Shown one piece after another: positions 48,430 through 55,955 of a DNA stretch of 64,000 nucleotides. Below the pieces are notes generated by a model. That model saw only the letters and a program-made list of their open reading frames with translations. It was not told the DNA's origin and made no database searches. Source of the stretch: Microglena sp. YARC (lineage: Eukaryota > Chlorophyta > Chlorophyceae > Chlamydomonadales > Chlamydomonadaceae); assembly GCA_022414725.1 (NCBI GenBank), contig CM039464.1:6951180-7015179 (forward strand), read 5' to 3'. How positions within the stretch are numbered: position 1 is the first letter of the stretch; each line of letters begins with the position of its first letter. Both the position numbers and the translations under genes were made by a program.

Positions 48430-48906
48430 TCAAGTCTGTTCAGTAGTTCTGCATATCCTGTGAAAAAAAATGTTTTTCCCAGCTAAAGTATTAGACACAT
48501 ACTCTCCCTCTTCAGTTTTTTTGGTATATTTGTCTTGGTTAATTTCGGCCAAAACCAACAATGTGTCTGGGCCGAAATTCTTTAAAGGACGAAAAGCGTT
48601 TGTGATAGAAATACATCTATACACATACAAAGTGTTGCTGGCCTGATTGAAAAGCTCGAATTCGACTAACCTTTTGGGAGCGTTTTTTTGGTAGCGTTCC
48701 TTATCATATTCTGCCTTTTTTCCCCTCCTAACCTTTTTTGCCTCTTCTTTCATGTAGTTCTTGTACCATTCCTAAGCATTATAGAACTCTTCTACTGATT
48801 CGTGACCCTGTTCGATCACATACTTTTTAGTAATCCTGCGTGGAGCTTCTCCTGCTGCTACCAAATGCTTTTTGTACCATTTTGCCAAAGTTGTATTTGA
48901 TGCCAT
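48430..48906 (-). pseudogene. N-terminal segment of the replication gene
   Basis: Starts at ATG 48,906-48,904 just after ATTATA. It opens with TTLAKWYKKHLVAAGEAP, then meets TAG (48,772-48,774) where the surroundings (FYNA, then EWYKNYMK) suggest Gln or another residue was lost. It then runs KKVRRGKKAEYDKERYQK and a region with NTLYVYRCISI, to a stop at 48,430. It ends in another frame from the next segment, so a frameshift lies near 48,415-48,480 in an A/T-rich stretch with an 8-base T run. No known domain is identified. The Lys/Arg-rich stretch could bind DNA. Confidence 0.5.
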
Positions 48907-48983
48907 TATAATTCTGTAATATATTAATATGTAAACAATCTCTTAAGCGTCTTACTTAAAATACTTTAAAAATATTGTGCATT

Positions 48984-49283
48984 TCAATTTTTTAAATGAA
49001 ACACTATACTCCGACAGTTTCTGCCAATAATAACGCCTTTTTTTTTTGCATGATATAGTCTTGCGCGTTCATTTCGTTTTTCGCGAAATTCAGGATCATT
49101 TTGGTACCTGTTCCTGGTATATGCTTGTTGTCTCTCACGATATGCCTCATCTGTTTGATACCGTTTTACAGTTGCAAGTCTGGCGAGATTATTTACATAA
49201 GCACGATATTCAGGGTCTTCTTTCATTTTCGTCTTGTGGATTTCACTAGAATAAGTGTGAACTTTGATGCAAGATTCGCTCAT
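48984..49283 (-). CDS. Small basic protein with DPEYR repeats
   Basis: 99 aa, ATG at 49,283 preceded by TATAATAAG, TGA at 48,984-48,986. It contains at least two units of the pattern (Arg)-Tyr-x-x-Asp-Pro-Glu-(Tyr/Phe)-Arg (EDPEYRAYVNN, QNDPEFREKRNERARLYHAK), rich in Arg and Lys. The neighbouring fibre protein ends in the same kind of sequence. Function is not known; the charge suggests nucleic acid or capsid binding. It lies between the replication gene and the fibre in the minus-strand block. Confidence 0.6.
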   Translation of the reverse strand: MSESCIKVHTYSSEIHKTKMKEDPEYRAYVNNLARLATVKRYQTDEAYRERQQAYTRNRYQNDPEFREKRNERARLYHAKKKGVIIGRNCRSIVFHLKN

Positions 49284-49352
49284 CTTATTATACTTGTAGT
49301 ATATAATATGCTCAAGATTCTTAAGTATGATTCAATTTTATTTTTAATTCAC

Positions 49353-50126
49353 TTACACAGACTCTGCCTTCAACATAGCCTTCCGTTCCTTCAATTTTGC
49401 ATTATAAATCCGCGAACGTTCATTTCGTTGTGCACGGTATTCTGGGTCATTCTTATACCGTTCATTCTTCAATTGTTTCTTTAGGTCATCAACCTCGACT
49501 GATAAAGCCCTTATTGCACCAATTAGATGTGGTACAAGGGAGTTGTAATTGAGACCCAATCTCTCTTTTTCTGAGTCTAGGAATCTCACAGCTTCTGGAC
49601 AAACGCCTATCACTTCTTGGGCATGCAGCCCAATTTCCACTGCATTTTTAGCATCTCCCTTGAACGTGTATTTTGCCGGCTGCAAAGATTTGATCGCCTT
49701 CAATGACTCCTCAGGGTTGAGGTATTCAATATGATTTTTATATGACTTGTCAGAAAGGTTAATGTATGATCCCGTCTGGTCAATCCTAGCTTTGGTCATG
49801 AATTCGAAGAGGAAATTGAATGATTCACTACCCCCATCGCTCAAGAAAGATATGCTCCCATTAATCTCCGACCCTGTGTCCAATAAGTGAATCAAACCAG
49901 GCCCATTGGCTCTAGTCTGCGTTGGTAGTTCAAGACGACTCACCTTCACTCCGGGACCAATAGCAACAAAAGCGTTTTGTACATTCAATTGGTCTGTAAG
50001 ATCATTGTAAGACCCTGAAAATAAGGGGGGCTTGTTTATAAGTGCGTTATAGTCCCCTGAAAAACTGTTGGTGATCTTTTTGGTGTCTCTGGGCTGAGCA
50101 AATATATACTGAGAGGTGTTGTACAT
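49353..50126 (-). CDS. Fibre-like protein with S74 (ICA) chaperone domain
   Basis: 257 aa from ATG 50,126-50,124, chosen over upstream in-frame positions because those encode only the (KN/VF)n repeat. The N-terminus has two fibre-type repeats, GDYNALINKPPLF and GSYNDLTDQL (24-47), then a β-rich region. Residues 125-130 (SDKSYK) match the Ser-Asp...Lys start of the peptidase S74 intramolecular chaperone domain, followed by SLKAIKSLQPAKYTFK, GLHAQEV (166-172) and LNYNSLVPHLIGAIRAL. Such domains drive trimer folding of phage and viral fibres and then cut themselves off. The last 35 residues (RYKNDPEYRAQRNERSRIY) match the adjacent 99-aa protein. Likely a host-attachment fibre. Confidence 0.85.
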   Translation of the reverse strand: MYNTSQYIFAQPRDTKKITNSFSGDYNALINKPPLFSGSYNDLTDQLNVQNAFVAIGPGVKVSRLELPTQTRANGPGLIHLLDTGSEINGSISFLSDGGSESFNFLFEFMTKARIDQTGSYINLSDKSYKNHIEYLNPEESLKAIKSLQPAKYTFKGDAKNAVEIGLHAQEVIGVCPEAVRFLDSEKERLGLNYNSLVPHLIGAIRALSVEVDDLKKQLKNERYKNDPEYRAQRNERSRIYNAKLKERKAMLKAESV

Positions 50127-50164
50127 TAATTTATAACATAATTTAAACCATGAGGTCCAGAAAA
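50127..50164. promoter_or_regulatory. Divergent intergenic region between the two gene blocks
   Basis: Only about 38 AT-rich bases separate the fibre start (minus) from the plus-strand block. TTATAAATTAATG immediately precedes the fibre ATG on the minus strand. A bidirectional promoter is inferred from the layout. Confidence 0.45.
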
Positions 50165-50211
50165 ATGTGGGGAAAACAAAAACAAAAACAAAAACAAAAA
50201 CAAATACAATC
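50165..50211. repeat. (AAAAAC)n simple repeat at start of plus block
   Basis: CAAAAA/ACAAAA repeated about five to six times. It encodes a KTKT- or KQKQ-type run on the plus strand, and VFVF if read in the opposite direction. It clouds the choice of start for the gene that follows. Confidence 0.8.
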
Positions 50212-50748
50212 AAACAAAGAGGGAATACTACAAACCAAAGAGCAACAACAATTAATGTTAAATTACCTGCTGATAGGACCCTCCCTCGAATGATGGGATT
50301 CAACCCGTATGCATATGTAATAGAGATCCCAAAACAACCCCATCAAAATATGATAGCTCAGGCTGTAAATGGGGTATCTGCTGTAGAACAGCTTGCTAGA
50401 TCTGCGAGGGCTGCCATGACTCAACAAAACACTGCACCACAAAATGTGTTTCAAGGAACTAGGACGTATATAGACCACTTACCTAGACCACTTTCCTCTC
50501 GACCATCTCCGTCTAATGCCAATTATGCAGCACCTAAAAAACGGTATGATTTGAGGCGGTCACTAGATAGATTTGACTTCAGGCACGCATCACCAGATTC
50601 AAGTGGCCAATCTAAGAGGGAGGTGCTTGCAATTGCAACCGAATAACAAGAACGTTCTAATGAGCCTGGATTACAAAGACTTCTTGACAAACGGAGAACC
50701 AAAAATCATTATATAGATATCTATAATTATCTGAAAAATAAACTTTGA
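50167..50748 (+). pseudogene. Basic protein of unknown function, in-frame TAA
   Basis: About 160 codons to TAA 50,644-50,646, after which the same frame continues for 33 codons (QERSNEPGLQRLLDKR...) to a TGA near 50,748, suggesting a lost Gln codon. The protein is basic and rich in Arg, Pro and Ser (PRPLSSRPSPSN, KKRYDLRRSLDRF). The first 30 residues derive from the simple repeat; MMGFNPYAYVIEIP (ATG near 50,290) may be nearer the true start. No family is recognised. It precedes the capsid gene, so a minor virion or DNA-binding protein is possible. Confidence 0.5.
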
Positions 50749-50787
50749 TTATTATCAAAATATAGAAAGTATACCGGTATAAGCTAC

Positions 50788-51799
50788 ATGTCTGCATACC
50801 CAAAAAATCTCCAGTACATTACAAAACGGATCTCTAACTATAGTCGAGCAACTAAACGGCTGTCCACCCTTACTAGTGATAGGAGGGTTCTCCAATTATA
50901 ATCAGCTTTTTAATATTATTGCTGATACATCCTTTGGTGCAGATTGCCACAACAGACGTAAGATTTTCCAATCAGGAGGTGATGGTTCAGCTATTCCCAT
51001 TGGTATTCCAAAAGATTATTGCATTTGTAATTGGCTTACTCTCAATAGCTTTCAGCCCAGCATATTGGATACCAAACTCCTAGGGCAGCTTCGCCTTAGG
51101 ATACAGCTAGATGGATCCAATTGTCTAATTGGGGGAGGACAATTTATTCTATCAGACATTTCATTCAGTGTTGATACTATCTCAATAGATGATGGGCTCT
51201 TTGATGCCGCACACAATGCCTTTCTGCAAAATGGAGGTGTGTATGAAATCATGTTCAAGAACTATTTTTCATTTTCATCAGCTGCATCAAGTTATAGCCA
51301 GTCCACCAAATTTAGTGTGTCGTCCCAGTCGGTTAATCGAGCTTGGGGAATATTTTTAGACCAATCACCTACTGGATCATAGGATGTAGTGACCAAAAAC
51401 TGTAACACGTTCGTCAGGAAAGCGACTAGGATGGAAAGTGCTCAGTTCACTATCAATGGGACTTATTATCCAGATTTTAGGGCCAATGTTGGACAGTGTT
51501 TTTCGTTAACACAAAGTTCTTACAACCAATTACAGGACACCCTAGGAGGGTCAAGTCCCCTTTGTGATTCATTTGCAAGCTGGCGTGATAAATTCTTTGT
51601 TCTCTCATGCAAGTTCTGCCACAATGATGATGAGTTCATGTCGGGCATTGACACAAGAGGGAACAGTTCGATTGGAGCATTCGAGTCTCAAGCCGTTAGT
51701 GGAGCAGCAGGCTCAGCCAACTTGACTGCAATGGTGGTTATTGAGTGTAGTAGCATGATCCGTGTGGGAGCGGGGAGGATGCTCGAATTAGTTCTATAA
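50788..51799 (+). pseudogene. Major capsid protein (double jelly-roll type), broken
   Basis: ATG at 50,788, then a frame change within the six-A run at 50,802-50,807. The frame is then open past LLVIGGFSNYNQLF to TAG at 51,380-51,382, and continues in the same frame to TAA 51,797-51,799; about 337 codons in all. Features resembling capsid proteins of Polinton-like viruses are LRLRIQLDG...ILSDISFSVDTISI, TKFSVSSQSVNRAW in the middle, and the end GIDTRG...VVIECSSMIRVGAGRMLEL. It would form the icosahedral shell. The length is at the low end for two jelly rolls. Assignment is by motif resemblance only. The next gene follows 33 bases later. Confidence 0.65.
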
Positions 51800-51832
51800 A
51801 TACAAATAATTATAAATGTAACAATAATATAA

Positions 51833-52933
51833 ATGAGTGCACTTCCTCAAAACATTAATAAAATCCATAGAATTGAGCCAATAGGAACAAAAACAGTTTT
51901 CCCCCAAACACAGACCATGTTTGAAATGACTGATGGCATTTGGGATTTATCCAGTGTCAAGCTTTTGTTCACTTTTAATTCGGATGGTGTTGCACCCAGG
52001 GGAATAGATTGCTTAATCAGTTCATTATCAGTTTCGTTTGATGATGTTGAGGTCCAGTCCATCAACAATTATCATCATCTCACAAGACTAATGGCTGTTC
52101 ATAACTCCCCTGCGACTTCCTCCAATATGTTGGGTAATGCTCAGGCTGTGGATTTAATTTCCATGTCAGATGATGAGCCATATGTTATAGACCGTTTCCA
52201 TGGTATCTTAGGTACCAAGGACTGTGTAATCAAAGGCAGGGTTCGAATCTGTATTGTTTGGGCAGATGCTGCAGTATTGTTGAGAGACAATGATTCAACA
52301 AGCTATGAGATTTCCGATCTACACCTTATTGTTCGAAGTGAAATTCAAGACAATGTCACAGAACGTGTTGAATTTGACAACTTCTCATCCATGTTTCAAC
52401 TCAATGAAAACGAAAACCAACAAACTAATTTATACATTGCTTCCAGGGATATTGAGTATGCTATTGCAACGTTCATGACAGAAGATTTTGACTCCAAGAC
52501 TTCAACCCAAGACTATAACGGGACAAGCTACTATTTTTCACATGGCATTCCAAGTATTCTAACAAATGATGCTCCAGTTTCTGTTGGTATTAGTGTCAAC
52601 AATATACCTGTTGCAGACCACCCAATAAACTATTTCAGGGCAAATGAATACTTGGACATGATTTTTGACAATGACAACAGATCAATGGAACACATGACTA
52701 CATTGACAAAGGATGGTACCCTATTAATACGAAGTGCAAGTACTCTAGCAACTCGTCAGTGGGCCCTGGGTCTACCAATAGATGTAATGGATGAAGACAT
52801 ACCCTATAACATCACATTTCACAGCACTGGTAATATCAACACGAAGAACTATTCACTTTTATTCGTCAAGTACAACTCTCTTTTGGAGATAGATACTGGT
52901 GAAAACGGCTCGAAATACTTTTTCACAAGGTAA
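51833..52933 (+). CDS. Second capsid-like structural protein
   Basis: 366 aa, intact, with the start codon inside AATATAAATG. β-strand-rich and without catalytic motifs. Residues about 30-60 (TDGIWDLSSVKLLFTFN), SLSVSFDDVEVQSINNYHHL and a later YEISDLHLIVRSEI echo the first jelly-roll region of double-jelly-roll capsids. It sits directly after the major capsid gene and before the packaging ATPase. It could be a second, paralogous capsid protein, a minor capsid or a vertex component. It is the longest unbroken gene of the element. TAA at 52,931-52,933 is probably a true stop, because the next gene starts 9 bases later in another frame. Confidence 0.6.
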   Translation: MSALPQNINKIHRIEPIGTKTVFPQTQTMFEMTDGIWDLSSVKLLFTFNSDGVAPRGIDCLISSLSVSFDDVEVQSINNYHHLTRLMAVHNSPATSSNMLGNAQAVDLISMSDDEPYVIDRFHGILGTKDCVIKGRVRICIVWADAAVLLRDNDSTSYEISDLHLIVRSEIQDNVTERVEFDNFSSMFQLNENENQQTNLYIASRDIEYAIATFMTEDFDSKTSTQDYNGTSYYFSHGIPSILTNDAPVSVGISVNNIPVADHPINYFRANEYLDMIFDNDNRSMEHMTTLTKDGTLLIRSASTLATRQWALGLPIDVMDEDIPYNITFHSTGNINTKNYSLLFVKYNSLLEIDTGENGSKYFFTR

Positions 52934-52941
52934 TATATAAA

Positions 52942-53827
52942 ATGGATAAATATTTGCTACCTCTCTGTCTAGAAACATGGCTTAATAGAGTCATTAAATA
53001 TGCTCAACCAGCTACAAACTATGTAGGCAGGAGAATGATCCGACAACCGTTACATGAGACTGAGTTGCTGTTTTGTAGCCCTTTTCATTGGGAGCCGAGG
53101 GACTGGTAAAACATATTCTGTTTGCCAATTATTGAAACAATATGAGCTTGCGGGTTTTGATAAAAACCAAGCTATGAGAGTTATAGTTTTTAGCCCCACG
53201 CATGATGCAAATCCAGTATTCAATTGTCTGAAGATTGATCCTTCTGATATTGTAAATGATTACAGTGACTCCAAGCTTTTAGAAGTTATAGAAGACATCA
53301 AACAAGAAAAACAAAACACTGCAGAATACAAGAAAGATTTGCAAGTTTGGTCAAAGTTTTTCAATGGAAAAATAGATGCATTGACATTTGATGAGATAGA
53401 TTTTCTTGAGAGAACTGCATACCAAAAGCCTACTTGTAGATACCCAAACGGTGCAATAAATTATTTTGTATTGGATGATCTGGTGGGTAGTAGTGCATTC
53501 AAAAGTGTGGGTAAATCAGCATTGACAAACTTGGTTTTGAAGAACAGGCATTTGGGTATAAACATCATGATTTGCTCACAGAATTTGAAAGCTATACCCA
53601 AGAGCATCAGAACTAATACTTCATTGTTCGTTTTATTCAAGTTTGCATCAACCAAAATATTGGTAGATCTTCATGATGAAGTCAGCTCTACTCTCACCTT
53701 GAAGAAGTTTGAGAGGCTGTATATACATGCAACACAGGATGAGCATGACTCTCTTGTTATAGATTTCACAGGAGACAAACTAAATAGGTTCAAGAAAAAC
53801 TGTGATATTGTTCTGAACCTGCAATAA
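52942..53827 (+). pseudogene. FtsK/HerA-type genome-packaging ATPase, frameshifted
   Basis: The likely start is ATG 52,942 within TATAAAATG. That frame runs about 40 codons to PLHETELLF and then must shift near the TTTT at 53,070-53,073 to join the frame open from 53,054. In that 257-codon frame the Walker A is GSRGTGKT (13-20), Walker B FVLDDL (138-143) and the sensor region SQNLKAIPKSIRTN (175-188), as in A32-like packaging ATPases of Polintons and giant viruses. It would pump DNA into the capsid. One base difference in a homopolymer could be real or a sequencing error. Confidence 0.85.
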
Positions 53828-53859
53828 GACATTTTCTTTTTCTAACTGATTGTTAAAGA

Positions 53860-54039
53860 ATGGCCTCTTTGACACAAGAATACAAGCAAACGAATGAATA
53901 CAAAAACTTCAGAGCTGCAATTTTAGACATGTCTCCTGGTCTACCTGAATACTTGGTAGATGTAGCTATTTCTGTACATATCAATAAACCATTGTTGTAT
54001 AGGGACAAGAAAGCTATCAGGAAAGACTTGCTGAAATAA
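53860..54039 (+). CDS. 59-aa protein of unknown function
   Basis: ATG at 53,860, TAA at 54,037-54,039, 32 bases after the ATPase stop. Charged and helical in character (QEYKQTNEYKNFRAAIL, RDKKAIRKDLL). No family is recognised. Its compact spacing in the structural block supports a real gene. The non-LTR retrotransposon fragment begins just after it. Confidence 0.5.
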   Translation: MASLTQEYKQTNEYKNFRAAILDMSPGLPEYLVDVAISVHINKPLLYRDKKAIRKDLLK

Positions 54040-54049
54040 AATTAAACCT

Positions 54050-54757
54050 GTTTCTGGTACTGAGGTTTTAGATCCGCCTTACATAAGCAGGATCAGATTC
54101 GTTCTATAGCACAGTTTAGAATGGGTTCCCATTGGCTGAACACAGAAAGAATGAGGGTGGTGGATAGAGCACACATCCCTCGCTCAATGAGACACTGTCA
54201 AATGTGTGGGTTCCAAAAAACTGAGGATGAAATGCATATGTTTGAGTGCCCTTTTTATAATGATATTCGCCTCCGCTACCAGAATCTGTTTACAGATATT
54301 TATAGGCATGTCCATGAGGATACCGACTTAACCGTATGGAATGTGGAATTCTGCGATTCCACATTCAGAACCTTTATGAATGGAAATGGCACTAAGTCTT
54401 TTTGGAGCAACCTAGCCGACTATCTTTCTACTTGTAGAAGAGCAAGACAGGAAGCCCTGGACTGCTTAGTGGCACCGTAATTTATTATCCCTTTTTTTTC
54501 TTCTTGAGACTTCTCATTTGTTAGCTTCTTACCTCCGCCACTGTAAGTGGTTGAGATCTGGGTCCTGCTCTAAGGGGTTTAATACCTACGCCACCAAAAC
54601 GGTGGTTGGGAGTTTGGTTTGTTTGTCCTCGACACACCCCTGATGTAATGGGGTTTTTTGCTTTGTGGGTGCTTTTTCTTTTTGTTTAAAGCACAGAGTC
54701 TCATACACCCTCGCGGTGTCAAGTAGACTTTAACATGTAATGTAATGTAATGTAAGA
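54050..54757 (+). mobile_element. 5'-truncated non-LTR retrotransposon
   Basis: Comprises the C-terminal ORF2 fragment, a ~250-base T-rich 3' untranslated region and a terminal (ATGTA)n tail at about 54,735-54,755, typical of non-LTR elements that end in short repeats. No clear target duplication was found by eye, so the left boundary is approximate. Confidence 0.65.
54064..54480 (+). pseudogene. Non-LTR retrotransposon reverse transcriptase, C-terminal end
   Basis: About 138 codons open from 54,064, with no proper start of its own. It contains FRMGSHWLNTERMRV followed by CQMCGFQKTEDEMHMFECPFYNDIR, the Cys/His knuckle typical of the extreme C-terminus of many non-LTR retrotransposon ORF2 proteins (the zf-RVT type). 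The catalytic RT region is absent, so this is a 5'-truncated insertion, the usual outcome of target-primed integration. It is unrelated to the surrounding viral genes. Confidence 0.75.
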
Positions 54758-54809
54758 TGGCTTGGTTACAATACAAAATGTTACAGTATAATATATCCCA
54801 TATTATAAA

Positions 54810-55638
54810 ATGTCTCCACCTGTCTTGAAAACACAATTGTTGTACATATCAAGCACGTTTCGAACAAGTGGAACGCCTGCCAATTTCACAACATCATTGC
54901 CTGCAGGAGTCCTGCAAAATCCCTATGGAGGGAGGACGAAAGTCACAGTTGCAGATGTCATCATCAACAGGTGTTTTTATTCGATTAGAGCAAGTAACAA
55001 TGACTTTATTGTTAACAACAATGGTACCAAGACATCAATCAGAAATTCCAATTGGGAACTATACCCTTGATTCTTGGCTGACAGAATTGGGTGTGTTGCT
55101 TACGGGATGGACACTAACCCATAATGAAACAAACGGGCTTTGTATATTCAACCCTCCAGGGCCAGGGTATTCATTCGAATTCAAAGATAAAAGTAGTTAT
55201 TTGTTTGGGTTTCTGCCTCACGAAACACCTGGTGGTGCTCCCATTGTTAGCTCCTTTCCATTGCGTTTAAATCTTGAAAGTTTCCTGACAATCCATCACA
55301 ATTTACCCAAGGTAACTAACAGTGCTGTCAACAATTTTCGTCAAAACAATATGCAAGAGAGTGATGTATTGATCCGCCTACCAGTTAATGTTGAAAGTTT
55401 TGCCAATATCATTTATCAGAATACAGCAGACGACTTTTATTTCTATACAAGCGCCTCACATGTGTCAGAATTGAGTTTGAGCATTAAAGATGAACATAAA
55501 GACTCTATAGGGCCTTTCCCCTACGACTGGAGCATCACTCTCAAAATAGATTATGAATCTGATACTGATCCTATTAATTCTATTTTATCAATTTTGAAAT
55601 CCATTGACCAGAAATTGCTTTTACTTTCCATCAAATAA
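54810..55638 (+). pseudogene. Minor capsid (penton-like) protein, frameshifted
   Basis: ATG 54,810 lies within ATTATAAAATG. The first frame (LLYISSTFRTSGTPANF ... VADVIINRCFYSIRASNN) is coding-like to about 55,035. The second frame carries IPIGNYTLDSWLTELGVLL onward to TAA 55,636-55,638. One base change near 55,030-55,055 separates them. The I-P-x-G-N-Y-T-L-D-x-L pattern followed by a FEFKDKSSYLFGF segment is typical of the minor capsid protein that occupies vertices in Polinton-like virions. Intact length would be about 275 aa. Confidence 0.65.
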
Positions 55639-55655
55639 TATCAAAGAGTATATTA

Positions 55656-55955
55656 ATGGGATTCTTTAATACTCTCAAATCTGGCGTTGGTAAGGCTGTA
55701 GGCACTTTCGGGAATGTGGTTAGGAAGGTAGCAGATTTCGGTGGAGGTGTAGCTCGGAAGGTGGGACAGTTCTCTATACCGGTCTCTAACGCCGCAGCGG
55801 GGATAGCGGACATTCTTGGGCAAAGTGCCGTGGCGGATGGGATACGATCAGTAGGAAGTGCGTTACATGGCTTCTCACCGGAAGCAGAGAAAATCCTGTC
55901 TAAAGCTAGCGGGATAGGGAGAGTAGCACAGGGAATAGGCAAAGTCATGATGTAG
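55656..55955 (+). CDS. Small Gly/Ala-rich amphipathic protein
   Basis: 99 aa, start in TATTAATGG, 17 bases after the penton-like gene. It opens with GFFNTLKSGVGKAVGTFGNVVRKVADFGGG, an amphipathic Gly/Lys/Val pattern, and ends with helix-like SKASGIGRVAQGIGKVM. Positively charged and non-globular in look. Comparable small proteins in adenoviruses and Polintons are core or membrane-lytic virion components; that role is inferred only from composition and position. It ends at TAG 55,953-55,955. Confidence 0.55.
   Translation: MGFFNTLKSGVGKAVGTFGNVVRKVADFGGGVARKVGQFSIPVSNAAAGIADILGQSAVADGIRSVGSALHGFSPEAEKILSKASGIGRVAQGIGKVMM

Larger units (their letters stand above)
44931..48906 (-). pseudogene. 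Large replication gene: palm-like, SF1 helicase, HNH
   Basis: About 4 kb on the minus strand reads as a single gene from ATG 48,906-48,904 to TGA 44,933-44,931, allowing for damage. In-frame stops are TAG 48,772-48,774, TAA 47,583-47,585 and TAG 45,528-45,530. Frame changes occur near 48,415-48,480, near 46,920 and near 46,770. All pieces except the first, and the stretch 46,770-46,920, share one frame. The order is: unknown N-terminal region; region with a NGACAIEAILN motif; possible polymerase palm; SF1 helicase; HNH nuclease-like tail. This would be a replication initiator or replicase-helicase acting on the element's DNA. The single-gene reading is inference from frame continuity and the absence of other starts; transcript data would settle it. 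Confidence 0.65.

Noticed and set aside
50127..50303. N-terminal extension of the fibre with a VFVFVF membrane-like stretch
   Set aside because: It is the complement of the (AAAAAC)n repeat and overlaps the divergent gene; the ATG at 50,126 precedes the first fibre repeat.
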